A DNA stretch of 64,000 nt from Toxorhynchites rutilus septentrionalis (Eukaryota > Arthropoda > Insecta > Diptera > Culicidae). The notes below the pieces were generated by a model. That model searched no databases. It saw only the letters and a program-made list of their open reading frames with translations, and was not told the DNA's origin. Position 1 is the stretch's first letter, and every line of letters begins with the position of its first letter. The stretch is taken from NCBI RefSeq assembly GCF_029784135.1, contig NC_073745.1, forward strand, positions 246,283,993 to 246,347,992. The letters run 5' to 3'. The position numbers and the translations under genes were made by a program. This document shows, piece after piece, positions 11,101 to 26,100 of the stretch.

Positions 11101-14100
11101 ATTGCTCTCGACTCACGGGACCTCCGGAAACGGTTTGGAAGTTGGTTTCCACCATCTGGACGTGCCCAACGAAGAGCGTATTCGATGCCGGCTGTTGGAT
11201 GCTCTGATGGGTAACCACCATATTCTTTCCTTCCAAGATGACATCCGGTCCGATCAATGCATTTCCAAACAGACCATTCGTATATTGGAGCTTGTAGGTG
11301 AGCTGTCCCCCATAACCCGTGATGTGGCTGTTCAAGTCCAGCAGATAATCCAGCATACCAAAATAGACCAAGCCGGCTAGAAGTTCTTCGTTGTCAACAT
11401 CACTCAAGGCTACCTCAGCTGTAGTCTCGTTGATCATGATATCCCCCTGAACATTCCATCGAGTAATTTGGTGCTTTCCCCCCGTGATCGATATGGTGTT
11501 CAGCGAAACGTCCTTCATCATGCTGACATTGAATGGTCTCAGGAAGGCGTTGTCACAAACGGACGTATGACCAAAACAGAAACACTTGGTGCATCCCTCG
11601 GGATTCGTAGCCTGCAAGTTGTACGTGCCATCCACACACTTATTGCACTCCCGGCCCTGTACATTCTTCTTACAGAAACAGGTTTCGTCGTCCTGATCAC
11701 AAATCTCAAACGTCGTTCCCCGAATATCGCACTTGCACGGCTCGCAGTGAGGGAAATTGAAGAAACCGTATTGGCACCGATCGCATGTTCTGCCTACCAC
11801 GTTGGATCCACATTCGCACACGCCACTCTCGAGATCACACTGCAAATTGTTTCTGGCCACACCCAGCGGATTACAGTTACAATCCTCACAACCAATGATC
11901 TGATCGTACCCAAAGGTGTAAGGCATACACTGATCACACTTCTCACCGGTCACTCGATCCGGACAGATACACTCACCGGTATCCTTCTGACAGAGCGCGG
12001 TCGACGGACAATCACAAGGTTTACAATCCGGGAACCCGTAGTACCCAGTCTTACAGGCTTCGCACTGACGTCCAATAATGTGCGGTTTACATTGGCACTG
12101 ACCACCGAACTGTTCGCACTCGAAGCTGGTCGATCCGTAGTAGTCGCAGTTACATGGAAGCGCCCCACTATTGTAGTCCGCCGTAAGAGAGAACACCGCC
12201 TCCTTACAAAAATCGGTTGCATTCAGCTGAATGTGGAAATGATCCTGTCCACATTTTTGGATGAACTCTTTCGTCTGATCGAAGGTCTCCTCCTGCAGCA
12301 AATCTTCGTTGAACTGATCAGCCGGCACAAGCAGTATGTAATCCAACCAAACCCCCTTCGTTACCCCACTTATAAACGTGATATCGAATGCAATGTCCTC
12401 CAAATCAAACCAAATGTATCCATTGTCCTGCTTCAAAATTTCTCGGCAGCCGGAATTTCCCGGACAATGTCTAAGCGGTAGCCTATGATCAAAATTTTGC
12501 CGCTCCGTCTCGATCCTGTACTGAATGTTGAACATCGGATGATTGGGTTGGTAATATTTAACAATGATCACGTAGCGATCGGGATGTGGGACTCTGGTTT
12601 TGATACTCAACGCTGGATCGTCCTTATCCAAGTAGATAAGCTTCGTCGAGTTATCGGACAACTCACTTGGATTCACCTCCGCTACGCGATCCTCGTTATC
12701 CGTCTCGAAATCGATCTTCTTGGAATCTGGTGCGGTCCGGTAGGTTGTCGACACACACTCGCCATTTTGCATCACGCAGACCGGGCTGGGGCTGATATAA
12801 TCGATGGACCATTCTTCATACGGGATAGCGGTGACCGATTTGATCGCAATCGCTCCATTTGGTTCCTGACTTGAAATGATAATTGGCTTACGATTGTTCG
12901 GGTCAATGTAGAAGACCTTCTCCCGAGATTCTTTATCGATCACCGGTTGCCGACAGACGGTTGTGTAGGTGCAAGGGTACGCCGTGACGGTGCCATCTTG
13001 CTCGATATCCCCAATTTGATTGATCTGCAGAACAGAGATTTCCGGGTAGTTACGGTTTGTGATGTAGTCGACCACAAGCACGTATCTACCGGGTCGAGGT
13101 ACATCCAGCACGTAGTTGAGCTCGTTCTGCTCTACAGTCAACAGAGGGAGATTCTCCTCCTTGATCACATCCAAGTGTTCATAATCCTTGAAGTACTCTC
13201 CGGGCTTGAATGAATCTTCACCGTCAACGATGTACGCCTCCAGTTGGGGCTTAAATTCAATTATGTTGGGGTACTTGAAGTGACGACATAATCCCAAATC
13301 AGCGATCTCACACGGATTCTCAATTTTCTTGGTTAGAATAGGTGCTTCGTAATATGCTGCAGGTAGCAGAACAAAATAGTCCAGGAGTACATTCCGGTCG
13401 GTTTTGATGCTAATTGTGTACCGTCCCGGATCCAAAACAACCGGAGATGGGATCTCTCCTTTCGCCCCGGAGACTGTTACAAATTCCGGGTGATCGTTCG
13501 GCTTGAAGAGAACCTTCGCCTTCTGTTCGAGTTCAGTTGGGTTGTCTGGGACGATTAGAATTTGGGCGATCACATTGTCTTGAGTGGGATTTTTGTAGCG
13601 AATCACGAGCCGATAAACGGATGATTTCATGACGCTAACCTCGTTGATTACTTCATTTTGCAAACCCGAGAAAACGGCATATCCACGTTTGCTGAAATCT
13701 GGAAAAACATCCTCGTGGAATTGGTAACGAACCTGTGCCCCTGAAGGAGTGTACCCATCCTCATATTCAAACTGGAACTGATACAAAGTGGGGAAGAAAT
13801 GGGTGGTCAACGGGTAGGTACAAGTTCTGCCAGCAATTCTTGGATGACATTTGCATTGACCGGTCTCTTTGTTACACACATTTCCTGCGGAACCTCCTAT
13901 GTCACATCCGCAATCCTTGCAACCAAACAAGCTAGCACCAAACAGATCAAAGGTTCCATCCTTACACTCGGAACATTGGCGACCTGTTACCGATGGTTTG
14001 CACGCGCACTGACCAGATTTGGTATCACACGTATCCAACGCCCCAATGGTTCCATCGATGAAACACTCGCAATCCTCGCAACCATGCGGATTGCTAGCGT

Positions 14101-17100
14101 TCAGATTCCAGTATAGCGGCCTACACTTATCACAAATTCTTCCCTGAACGCGCTCCTTACACTGACACAACTCTCCAGCAGGTACCGACCCACAACCGGC
14201 GAACTTCGCAATAACTCCAGCCGGGTCACAGTTACATTCCTCACAAGCGGGGAAATTGTAGAACCCTTCCTTGCATTGGTTACATGTTTTTCCATCGAAG
14301 TTATAAGCACACTGACACTGACCTTCAGTGTTACACGACAGTCCATTCGATCCGTGAGAGTCACAGTTACAGGGCAAACACTCCGGATACTGATAATATC
14401 CCGGGAGACACATGGTACACTGTCGTCCGGAGAAATTCGGTAAACAGGCGCACTTTCCGGTGATGTCACAAACAGTGGAGACACTACCTGCTCCAGAGCA
14501 ATTACAGGGAACGCAGTCCGGATAGTTGTAGTAACCAGGAATACATTGGTCACAGCGGGGTCCGCCATAACCCTCGCGACACAAGCACTTGCCGGTTCCC
14601 TTGTCACAAACCTCGTCGAGGGTTCCACGCACATCGCAGTTACAGTCTGTTTTTGAAGAGGGAAAAAGGATTAGTAGGACACATTACCGTGGAAACGCGG
14701 TCGTTCTACTTACAGGAACACGTGGGGTAGTTGAAGAATCCATCCTTGCACTTTTCGCAAAGCTGCCCGGCAAAGTTTGGCTTGCATTGGCACTGTCCGG
14801 ATTCATAGTTACAAACGTGATTCACCGAGCCGATCTCGTTACATCCGCATGCTGGAATAGAAGGCGAAGAATATTTGAATTTTTCTGAAACTCCTCCAAG
14901 AAAACTGTGACATACGTTCACACTCTGGAAAATCGTAGTACCCCTCGGCACACTGTCTGCAGTGCGAGCCTCCGAAGTTCGGTTTGCACGGACACTCTCC
15001 GTTGACCGCCTCGCAGTGATATCCGATCGTTCCGTTGAGGTTACATTCGCATGGTCGGCAGTTTGGATACCCAAAATGACCATAGGAACACGAATCACAA
15101 TTGGGTGGATTGAACTCGGTGCGGCATTCGCATCGACCCGTTTCCTCCTCGCAATTCCCGGTAGAGTAAAAGTGATCACAGTTGCAAGCTATAATCATAC
15201 AAAGATTTCAGGGAATCATGCTTGGAATGAAAGAATCACGTATCTTACGCTGACACACATCCGTTTCGTTCCAGTGTTTTCCGTACGGCCTGTAGAAGGT
15301 GTTCTTACACTTGTTACAGTTGATACCTTCGGTGTTGTCCTGACAGTTCTGACAAACACCGCCTCCCTCGAAGTTACCGTGGATATCGAGCGACAGGCGT
15401 TTCTCATCGATTTCATCGCTGTAGATACACTCACTCGAGTGACCATGACAATTACATGCTACAATACAAAATTGGGTTCAGACTTCCCCGAATCTAAACA
15501 GAAGCGCTGATACTCACGTTCGCACTGGAACGGCCGAGCGTTGGTATTCTGACGCCACTTTTTTTGCTCGAACCCAGGACAGCAGTCGGCACACTGGATA
15601 CCGCAAGTGTTATGCTGACACTGGCACGCCAGGATTCTCGTTTGTGAGCGTGGATCCAGCACATTACAGGTATTAGCATGACCGTTGCACATACAGCGAC
15701 CTCCAATGGAAATATCTTTGATGGAATAGAAATACTGTCCGAAAAAACGTAAGCCAAGATTCTTGGAAAGAATTTCAAATGATTTTTCTTACTCTTCGTG
15801 TGACGGTAGGATCTTGCCTGGCGACAGACATCAGATGACCCAGCAAATTCTTTGTACGAAGCAGACGAATCCTCACATTAGTTGCACGTGTCCACTCTTG
15901 CAGAGCCGTTGAATTGAAGTAGTTGTTCGCCGATGGACGATTATTCAGCAACATCACCGGAATCTGAAACAACCACAGCAAATCAGCTCACCCCCCACCA
16001 AGTCCCCAGCTCACTGTATTGCCTACCGTTAGGCGCATTTCCACTTACCTCGCCATTTTCGAGTGGCACAATTTTCGAGTACTCGGTCGTACAAATAACA
16101 TCGTTGTCGTGCATGATGGGCCGCAAGCTATCGTAACCGAAATATGTCTCACAATCCGCCGGGGAGTCGGAGAAATGCTGCCACGGCTGCCATGTTTTGC
16201 CGTAATCGATTGATTTCTCCAACGTCCACAGCCCGGGACGGGGTGAGTTGCCCATACGGATGAACAAATAGGCCACATGGAATTCCTGGAAAACGCGAAA
16301 AAAATTGTGTCAAACTACATTCGCGTAATTGCTGACATCACACAATGGATCCGCACAGATAAACGGTTAGCATCGTGTCTAGAACCAACGTGGGTAGACG
16401 CTCAATTACCATCGTTCTATGAGTGTAAGTTTGGAAAATTGAAGCTGGTTAATGTTGACGGAGCGTATCATATTACAGCTCCCGTTGTCAGCGCTGTTCT
16501 CGGCAATAATTGTAATGAGCAGAATGGATAAGTTTAATTAGGCTTATTCCGCTGACAGTGCAACCTAGTCGATTTATTTTTAGAAGAATATTTTGTTTGG
16601 TTTCTATCGAAAGATCGGATGTTGTTTGGTTAAATTCTAGTTTATCTAGAGATTTTCTATCGGAACAATTCATTTAAATTCATAAAAAAGAAACTGGAAA
16701 GGAACTAGGAGTTAAATTAATTTTCTGAATGTGCCAAATCATCCCAATATCACAATTAACTTGCCTGTCGGGCAACACAAAGGATTTTTTGTATTGTGGC
16801 CAGTGTTGAGAAAAAATCATCTTCGCTAAGCTCAAATGCATAGATTTTCGGGCTAGGTTGCATCGAAAACCTATATATTCCAAACGAAAATCAAAATGAT
16901 AGATCCAGACAACCAGTGAATATGAGCAAATGAACTTTTGTTCTTCAATATGTTTTGAAGTTTATTATCCACCCAGTGTTATTTTCATCTTGATTATTCA
17001 AGATGCCATAATTGAATTTCATTTTAGCCAAATGAATATCAAATGTTGTTTACTTTTAACCTGAGGGCGGTGTGTTTCAATCTGAAAAAACTAATTCACA

Positions 17101-20100
17101 CTGAAATAAAATCATATGAGTTACTCTTGAATATTTGTTGATATTCTAAGACACTGATTGAGACCGGCAATAAAAAAAAGATCTACTACGACAATCCCAA
17201 GCGGATGGCTAAATCCAGCACAATAGTCAATTACGCAGCTAAAAAACATCCCTGGTCATAAGGAATGCTTTGCAAGCGCTGGAAGCCAGGAATGCTAAAC
17301 TACGAGCTACTGAAGTCGAATGAAACTGTTACTGCCAATGTGCTGAAACGTAATTTTCTTCCAAAATATAATATATATAAAAATTATAATTTAGCCTTAG
17401 TCCTTCGGGATTTATTAAATAATTACAGAAATGATCCAGATGGAGCCAGATAAGTTGCGTGTTGTCTCCAGGAGCACCCAAACGAACAAAATAACGCGTT
17501 GCTACCTCTTTGCGATAGAGTATCGCGTGTAAGTAGTGTCTATGGTAGTGATCATCTATCAAGAATTTTATCAATCGCCAATGGATCAAGTTCTCGTAAG
17601 CCATTTTATATTCCGTATGACCTCACGAAAAATCTGTCAAGGAAACATTGACGCATCACGAAAAAGAAACTCTTCGAAACCTTCTCCCATCTTGAGTTTT
17701 GTCGAGCGATAATTGAACTCTCATTCGATTTATAAATCATCTAGAATTTAATGCCGTTGAAGGATCATGTGTTTCAGTATTTAAAATTTTTGATTTTATT
17801 GATGTGTAGTAATATTCTAGTATTGTGAAGAGTGTTGTAGAAACTTTTTTCTTGAACCTTTTTTTAACAGAAGCTCGATTTTTGTTCAGTGAACTAATAG
17901 ATTGCAGATAAAGCCTGTTTCAGTTAAAATTTGGCGCTTGAAGTAAGACATTTCTCAGCACAGAAATAACGTACAAAAAAGAGAAGCATGTCATTTTGTA
18001 AGGTTTTTAATAAACTTTAAGGAAAAAACACATGAAAATTATTCGTCAGCAGTTCGGTTGAATTTCGAAACTTTTCGTCTGATATCATCCATAATTTTTT
18101 GCACAGTACTGCTTGTTTCACCACTTTTTTTTGAGTTGCTAAAAGCCAAACATAAAGGGGTGTTGCAGGTAGGGGTAGGATAAAATTTTTTTTTGGGCAA
18201 AAATTAAATTTTTGACACTCGATCGTCTTTCCGTCGATTTTACAAATATTTTTTTTTAAACAATAAATATTGACTTCATGCAGACATTTGCCATCAAATG
18301 GGTTTTTTAAACCCCGATTGGGTGATTTTTCAGTTTTCAAGAAACTCAAATTTTGACGTCTGCGGCACTGGTAAATGAAGTCCGAATGAACTAATATTTT
18401 GCATAAAGTATAATATCGTGCAAATCAACATTTCACAGGAAGTCCAGTATGAAAAATCGATATGACGACTTTCATTGGCACCCAAAACCATACGTTTTGC
18501 CTCGTATTCCAAAAGAACAACTCCCAGAGAGTCGATTTATGAGAAAACATTTTTTAGATGACTGTAGATCTGGACGTTTCATGCAGTTTGAAGACATTTG
18601 ACATTTGAAAACCTCGACATCCTGCATCGGGAATCCGACTAGTACGAGACAACGAAGAGCGCAGCGAGCAAGATGGTTAGACCAAGTGGAACAGGACATG
18701 GTCAGCACGAGGTGTCCGCGGAATTGGAGAGAGATGGCCACAAACCGAGATAATTTGGAGAAGATTTGTGAATCAGGCCATGTTGGAAAGACGTTAAGCC
18801 CTACCCAGTTTTATATATGTTTGGCTCCGATGCAATATGAACATGTCATTCAAATAAAACTAGGCAAAACCGAACAAATTAGAACAAGAACATATTCAAC
18901 CACGTAAACAAGTTGTACGAGATTTGAGAATTCAATATTAGAAGATTCTGTAGAGTATAATTACAAAGGGCCTAGCCGGGTAAGGGAGTAAAAAGTGCCC
19001 CAAAACCAAATCACCAGCTGAATGGCAAATATTGTATAGGATATTGAATAAGAAATTTTGACGTTTTATTTGAACCCATATGTTTGACGTCGGATCTATA
19101 GTGAAAATCGTACTTTTTCATTTATTTCACGCAATCCTCAAAAGCTTCGAGATAAAAAAACGGGTTTCCTAGATATGTGTGATTTTTTCAGTGTTGCGCG
19201 GTACAAAAAAAATATTTTTGATATTTCCAAAGGGTCTGGCTGGGTAAGGGAGTAAAAACTGTCCTCAAACCAAATCACCAGCTGTATGGAATATATTGTA
19301 TTGAGTACTAAATAAAACATTTTGGTAGTAGTACCATGTATTTGATTCCTTATATGGTACACCATAGGATCTATGGTGAAAAATGCACCTTCTCGTTTTT
19401 TTCACGCCATTCTCAATAGGTTTGAGACAAAAATATGGAAAAAAAAGTACATCTTACTAAGATGTATCGATAAATATCTTCAAACAATTTTTTCATCAAA
19501 AAATGTAATTATAAAAAAATTAAATAATATAATTTTGAGACCCGCTTCTGTTCTAATTTTTATTTAAATGCTTTCGTATGTGTCTTTTTTCTACATGTGG
19601 TGCAATTTTTTCCTGAATGTTTAAGAGCATTGCGAGGCACAAACATAATTTTCTTCATCGTCTGCGTTATTATTTTAAATTTCTTTTTTTTTTTTTTTAT
19701 AAATTCGTTTATTTTTACAGGCTCAGTTACATAAGTTTAAAGGAGCCGAAATCTTAAATATATTTTTAAAACTATATATATGAACAATTTTCTTAAATCT
19801 ATGGTTAGTAATGTGGGAAACCGATTACTCGTGGTGGACTCGAGATTGAAAGGGTGACATTTTCTCAGGAAAAGGATGGGGTATAAGGAAATTATTACAA
19901 TGTTGATAATCACACACACTCAATTCTCAAATCTATTCGTACATCAGTTGTGAATTTACATTTCATTCTTCTGTTTATAGCAAGCGGACCAATTACTCAC
20001 AAAGGAAAAAATGGAGGGTATAAGGATATAAGGATAATCACACACGAACATCGATAGATTTAAGGAAAACATATATTTGGGACATGTAATCAAGGTCTAA

Positions 20101-23100
20101 CCGAGCCAACACATCTCTCACCGGCACATTGGGCTGCCTTCCTCTAGCCCGAAGGGAGTTCTCTAAATTCGATCTGGCAACAAGATACACCTCACACGAC
20201 CAAACAACGTGTTCGATGTCGTGGTAACCTCGGCCACAAACGCAGATATTGCTGCCGGCCAGATTGAAACGAAAGAGTAGCGCGTCTAACGAACAGTGAT
20301 TGGACATGAGTCGGGAGAAGGTGCGAATAAAGTCCCGACTCAAGTCCAGACTTTTGAACCATGGTTTGAGGCTAACCTTAGGGATAATCGAGTGAAGCCA
20401 CCGGCCCAATTCATCTTCGTTCCATTTGCGTTGCCAGTTAGCGATGGTATTTTTACGGACTAAAGAGTAAAATTCATTGAAGGCGATTTGACGCTGATAA
20501 ATATCGCCTTCAATCGCACCTACCTTTGCTAATGAGTCAGCCCTCTCATTACCCGGAATTGAGCAATGAGAAGGGACCCACACAAAGGTAATGACATAAC
20601 AGCGTCTGGATAAAGCACTCAAAATTTTTCGTATTCTCTCAAGGAAGTACGGCGAGTGCTTTTCCGGCCTCACTGAACGGATAGCTTCGACAGAGCTAAG
20701 ACTATCCGTTACAATGTAATAGTGTTCAACAGGTCGTGAGGCGACGCTGTCCAGCGCCCAATGAATTGCTGCCAATTCAGCAATATACACTGAGCAAGGA
20801 TTCTGAAGACTGTGTGAGGTGCTAAAAAATTCGTTGAACACTCCAAATCCTGTGGACTCATTTATAGTGGACCCATCAGTAAAGTACATATTATCACAAT
20901 TGATACCCCTATATTTTTCATCGAAGATCGTTGGAGCGATCCTCGATCGTTGGTAATCTGAATATCCATGGATATCTTGCTTCATGGACAGATCAAAATG
21001 CACAGAGGAATTGATGTAGTCAGGGAAACAAACACGGTTGGGAATATACGAAGAAGAATCAACCTGCATGGAGATGAATTCATGATATGAACTCATGAAT
21101 CCAGAATGAAAATTTAGCTCGATCAGCTGCTCAAAATTTCCGATCACCAATGGGTTCATAACCTTACACCGAATGAGGAACCGAAGAGATAATAAATTGA
21201 AGCGATCTTTTAGTGGGAGTAGGCCTGCCAAAACCTCGAGACTCATGGTATGCGTTGAGGGCATACATCCCAACGCAATACGGAGACAAAGATACTGAAT
21301 TCGCTCGAGTTTAATTAAGTGTGTTTTGGCAGCTGATTGAAAACAGAAACTGCCATACTCCATCACTGAGAGAATAGTTGTTCTATACAACATTATAAGA
21401 TCTTCGGGATGGGCTCCCCACCAGGTGCCGGTAATTGTACGGAGAAAATTTATTCTTTGATGGCATTTTTTACTCAGATACCTAATATGGGCCCCCCAAG
21501 TACATTTGGAGTCGAACCAGACCCCAAGATACTTGAATGACATAGCATGAGTGATCGGTTTACCCAAAAGTTGAAGCTTTGGTTTTGCTGGTCTATGCTT
21601 CCTAGAAAAAACCACCATCTCTGTTTTCTCCGTGGAGAATTCGATCCCTAGCCCAATGGCCCAGGTTGAAAAATTGTTCAAAGTATCTTGTAAGGGTTCT
21701 TGTAGGTCGGATTCTGTTGATCCTACGACAGAGACCACTCCATCATCTGCAAGTTGTCTTAGGCTGCAATTTTGTGTAAGGCAATTGTCGATGTCGCTTA
21801 CATAGAAGTTGTACAAAAGGGGGCTTAAACATGAGCCCTGGGGGAGGCCCATGTAAGAGACCCGACTTACTGCCGAATCTCCGTGAGAAAAGTTCAAATG
21901 CTTCTCACAAAGCAAGTTATATAACATATTATTCAATAGAGGCGGCAGACCCCGAGAGTGTAATTTGTCTGTCAAAACCTCTATTGAAACAGAATCAAAG
22001 GCCCCCTTTATGTCCAAGAATACTGAAGCCATTTGTTTTTTTCCGGCGTAAGCCATTTGAATTTCTGAAGAAAGCAACGCAAGACAATCATTCGTCCCCT
22101 TGCCCCTGCGGAACCCATATTGTGTATCTGAGAGTAGGCCATTCGTTTCAACCCATCGATCAAGGCGAAACAAGATCATTTTCTCCAACAATTTCCGTAT
22201 ACAAGACAGCATTGCTATTGGGCGGTACGAATTGAAGTCGGACGCGGGTTTTCCGGGTTTTTGAATAGCTATAACTCGTACTTGTCTCCAATCATCTGGA
22301 ACAATATTATGCTCCAGAAACCGATTGAATAAATTCAACACGCGATGTTTCGCCACATCAGGGAGGTTTTTCAGCAAGTTGAACTTAATTCTATCCGATC
22401 CCGGAGCAGAATTGTTACATGAAAGCAGAGCAAGAGAGAATTCTACCATCGAAAACTCGGAATCAAGATCGCACCTATCTTGTGGTATATCTCGAACAAT
22501 TTTTTGCACAGGAGCGGAATCAGGACAAACCTTCCGTGCAAAATTCAAAATCCATCGATGTGAATATTCCTCGCTTTCATTGGATGAAGAGCGATTTCTC
22601 ATGTTTCGAGCCACTTTCCATAATTTTTTCATTGACGTTTCTCGTGACAAACCTCCCACGAAATTTCGCCAATAAGCACGTTTTTTCCCTTTGATCAAGT
22701 TTTTAAATTGATTTTCAAGGTCCAAATACGTCTGAAAATTTTCAGGGGTTCCACGTTTCCGAAAAGCTTTGAATGCGTTCGATTTATCCTGATAAAGCTT
22801 GGAACATTGGCTATCCCACCATGGATTGGGAGGCCTTCGACGAATAGTGGAGCCTGGGATGGGTTTCGTTTGAGCGCGAACCGCGCTGTCATAGATCAAA
22901 CGAGAAAGGAAGTTATACTCCTCCAATGGAGGTAAACCATCTCTGGAATTGATGGCTAGAGCAATCGCGTCCGCATATTTTTTCCAGTCAATGTGTCTTG
23001 TGAGGTCATATGCCATGTTTATAGATTCAGAAGAATTCGACCCAATGGTGATGGAAATTTTGATTGGCAAGTGATCACTACCGTTGGGGTTCTGGATTAC

Positions 23101-26100
23101 ATTCCACTTGCAATCTAACGATAGTGAATTCGAGCAAAGCGAGAGGTCAAGAGCACTTGGGTTAGCAGGAGGTTTAGGTACACGTGTTGTTTCCCCAGTG
23201 TTCAAAAGTGTCATATTGAAGCTGTTACAAAGATCATATATCAATAGTGAACGATTGTCGTCGTACTGTTCCCCCCAGGCAGTTCCGTGAGAATTGAAGT
23301 CTCCCAAGATCAATCGTGGCTCAGGAAGGAGTGAGCACATGTCAACAAGTTGCTTGCGGCTAACCGCAGCTCTCGGAGGCCAATACAAGCTGACAATACA
23401 GAGGTCTTTTCCTCTGATGTTTGCATGACAAGCAACAGCTTCAATCCCTCCAATAGGTGGAAGGTCAATTCGAAAAAATGAGTGGCACTTATTGATCCCC
23501 AATAGCACCCCTCCGTATCTGTCATCACGGTCCAAGCGTATAATATTAAAATCGTGGAAAGAGAGATCATCTCGCGAAGAAAGCCAAGTTTCGGACAGAG
23601 CAAAAACATCACAATTGAAGTTATGAATTAAAAATTTGAATGTATCCAATTTAGGGATAAGACTACGACAATTCCACTGTAAAACAGTGATATCTCCGAC
23701 CTCTCTATTTGAATTAGACATCAAGAGAGATAATCATTGCAAGGAGGGGCCATGTTTGCATCAATTGTTGCAAAATTGTCTTTAATACTGGAAGCATTGA
23801 TATGACAATGGTTCTGATGGAGTCGGAAACATTAAAGCATGTGAAGATTTGAGCCACAAGGTCAGTCAACTTTATAAATCCCGATTGGGAAGTTGAACTG
23901 GTCGGTAAAATAGGGACAGTTGGGGTTTTTGATGTCCCTTCGAGTGCTGGGTCGTTCGAAGGTGAATTATTCCCACGGAAGCCAGGAGGAACCTGATTTT
24001 GCTTGTCCGCTGCACTCGATTTTTTAGGCATGCTAACAGAGGGTATAACCGGAGGGGCTTGTCCTTGAACTTTGGGAGTGGTCACATTTTTGCGCCGGGG
24101 ATTCCCTTGGAAGATGTACGGTGTGCCCTCGTTAGCTGTATCCGCTTCCATTTCGTCAACTGGCAGCGAAGCGAAGACATTGTTTGCGGTTAAAGGTTGT
24201 TGCTGTTGGGCCAATGGAGAAGCGCCCTTCAAAATTTCCGCAAAAGTGCGCTTCGAGCGTTCCTTTAAAGAGCGCTTCTGCTTCTCCCAGCGACTCTTGT
24301 AAGTTTCACAAGCCGAGAGCACGTGCGGATTTCCTCCGTAATATGGACACTTTTGCTCAATCGCACTGCAGGATTTGTCCACATGTTGCTCTCCGCAAGT
24401 GGCACAGCGTTCCTTGTTGGCGCAGTAAGCTGCTGTGTGACCAACTGACTTGCATTTCAGGCAAGTCATGGGCTTTGGCACGAAGAGTCGCAGCGGTAGC
24501 CTCAATTTGTCCACCATAACGTAGTCAGGGAGGGCGGAGCCAGCAAAAGTGACTCTAAACGAGTCGGACGGCGTAAATTTCGATTCTTTCCCTTCCTGGG
24601 AGACTTTGCCGAGTTGTCGGCATTCTAAGATTTTAACCTTAATCAAAGGCAGCTTTTTAAATCTGCCATCTCCTTCCATAATTGATTTGCACGTCAGACC
24701 CGTTTCGGTTATCACCCCCGAGATTTCTACGTCATGGGAAGGCACGTAGACACGATATTCCAGGGTAAACCTCTGGTCGACGACAATACCGTTTGCGTCT
24801 TTCCGATCAGCCACGACAACACGCAGTTTGGTCGGTCTAACCTTCGTAATTTCTGTCACGGAGGAGTATCTTGCCAGATCTTTCATGATCTGAATAACAT
24901 TAAGTGCTTTTCCGTTTGGCTTAGGCCTGAAGAAAACAACCCACGGACCAGTTCCAGGTGCATCTTCAGGATAGACCTTGACACGTGGAGAGAAGACAAC
25001 AGGAGGAGAAGGAGATGACGAGGATTGAAGGGGATCGGGGACAACAGGATGGGGAGGCGAAATCTGAGCTGGGGTAGGAGCGAGGGGGGTTGGAGAGGAG
25101 ATATTTGCGGGTTTTTTAGAGGGGGGCTTGCTAGAGTTAGCAGACTCGTCCCCGGACGAAACATCCTCTGATGTAGGAACGCGTTTAAGTGTCTTCGCTG
25201 TTCCTTTATTTGTTTTTTCAACCAGAGGGGAGTCATCATCAGAGATCTCCATATCTGGAGATCCTCCCCCTCCTTCTGCCATTCCGTAATTGGTACCTAA
25301 TCACAATGCACCCAGTGCTGATGAACTGGCAACCGCTGCTTGCTTCTCAATCGGAGCGCTTGAGCGCTCGGCACTATCACACACCACTAAGAAGTGTTGC
25401 TCTCCTTCACACAGCTGTAAGTGAACAGCGAATCGCGCTGGTATTGTGTGCGTGCAACTGAGCACCGATGTCCGACTTCGATTGCGATGGCGACAAATCG
25501 GCGAAAACTGAAAGCCGGCTGGCCTTGCCAGGCTTTGATGATTCTGCTTTTCTCACTAATTCCGAGTTCACACTGCGTTTTACGATATCTCGAACAGTTC
25601 GAAAACGCGCGAAAAAAGCACACCCGGGCGATAAAAAAAAAAAAAAAAATAACAGCCAACGGTAACCGAAAACAATGCTTTAACGGAGACGCTCACAGCA
25701 CATGACCGGTTACTCGAAGCTTATGCCGAAGAATCTTAAATTTCTTGAAATCGGTTATTTTCTTGTATTCGTTGTTTTCAATTGTAACATTAAAAAAAGA
25801 GATAATAATAATTTGGATGTTTTTAAGTGTTTTTCTCATCAATCCGAATGATCTTTCCACAAGGACTTTATTTTTTCTCACAGAGCTCTATCGTACTGTT
25901 GACTGCTATGAATTTGGTAAACCGATGTACCGATGTACAGATAATCTCATATATTCCAAGATATGAGAAAAAAATCTTTGTACAGCGCAATGCTCTAAAT
26001 GTACCGACAAAATTTAGACATATAAAAAACAAAATTTAAATAAATATCAGAGCAGTACTAGGTCTCTAAATTCAAAATAAACTAAAAATGCCCAAAGGCC

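Larger units (their letters stand above)
19684..25735 (-). mobile_element. Full-length non-LTR retrotransposon (LINE, I-like, RNase H-bearing)
   Basis: This is a two-ORF LINE with an RNA-binding ORF1 protein and an endonuclease / reverse transcriptase / RNase H ORF2 protein. The 3' end carries a poly(A) tail, seen as a T run at 19684-19698 on the plus strand. The element is flanked by the 9-bp direct repeat TTAAATTTC (19675-19683 and 25736-25744), which fixes both ends. The 5' UTR is about 450 nt (25735-25283) and the 3' UTR about 350 nt. It lies in the same orientation as LanA, inside intron 2. RNase H plus a CCHC ORF1 suggests the I clade or a close relative; clade assignment by eye is uncertain. 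Confidence 0.88.

Noticed and set aside
11468..12481. 337-codon open frame on the plus strand
   Set aside because: It lies antisense within the cysteine-rich LE repeats of LanA exon 9; the codon bias of that region opens the opposite frame. No domain is recognisable.
14101..14634. 177-codon minus-strand ORF overlapping LanA exon 9
   Set aside because: Wrong frame of the LE-repeat region; the laminin frame is continuous there.
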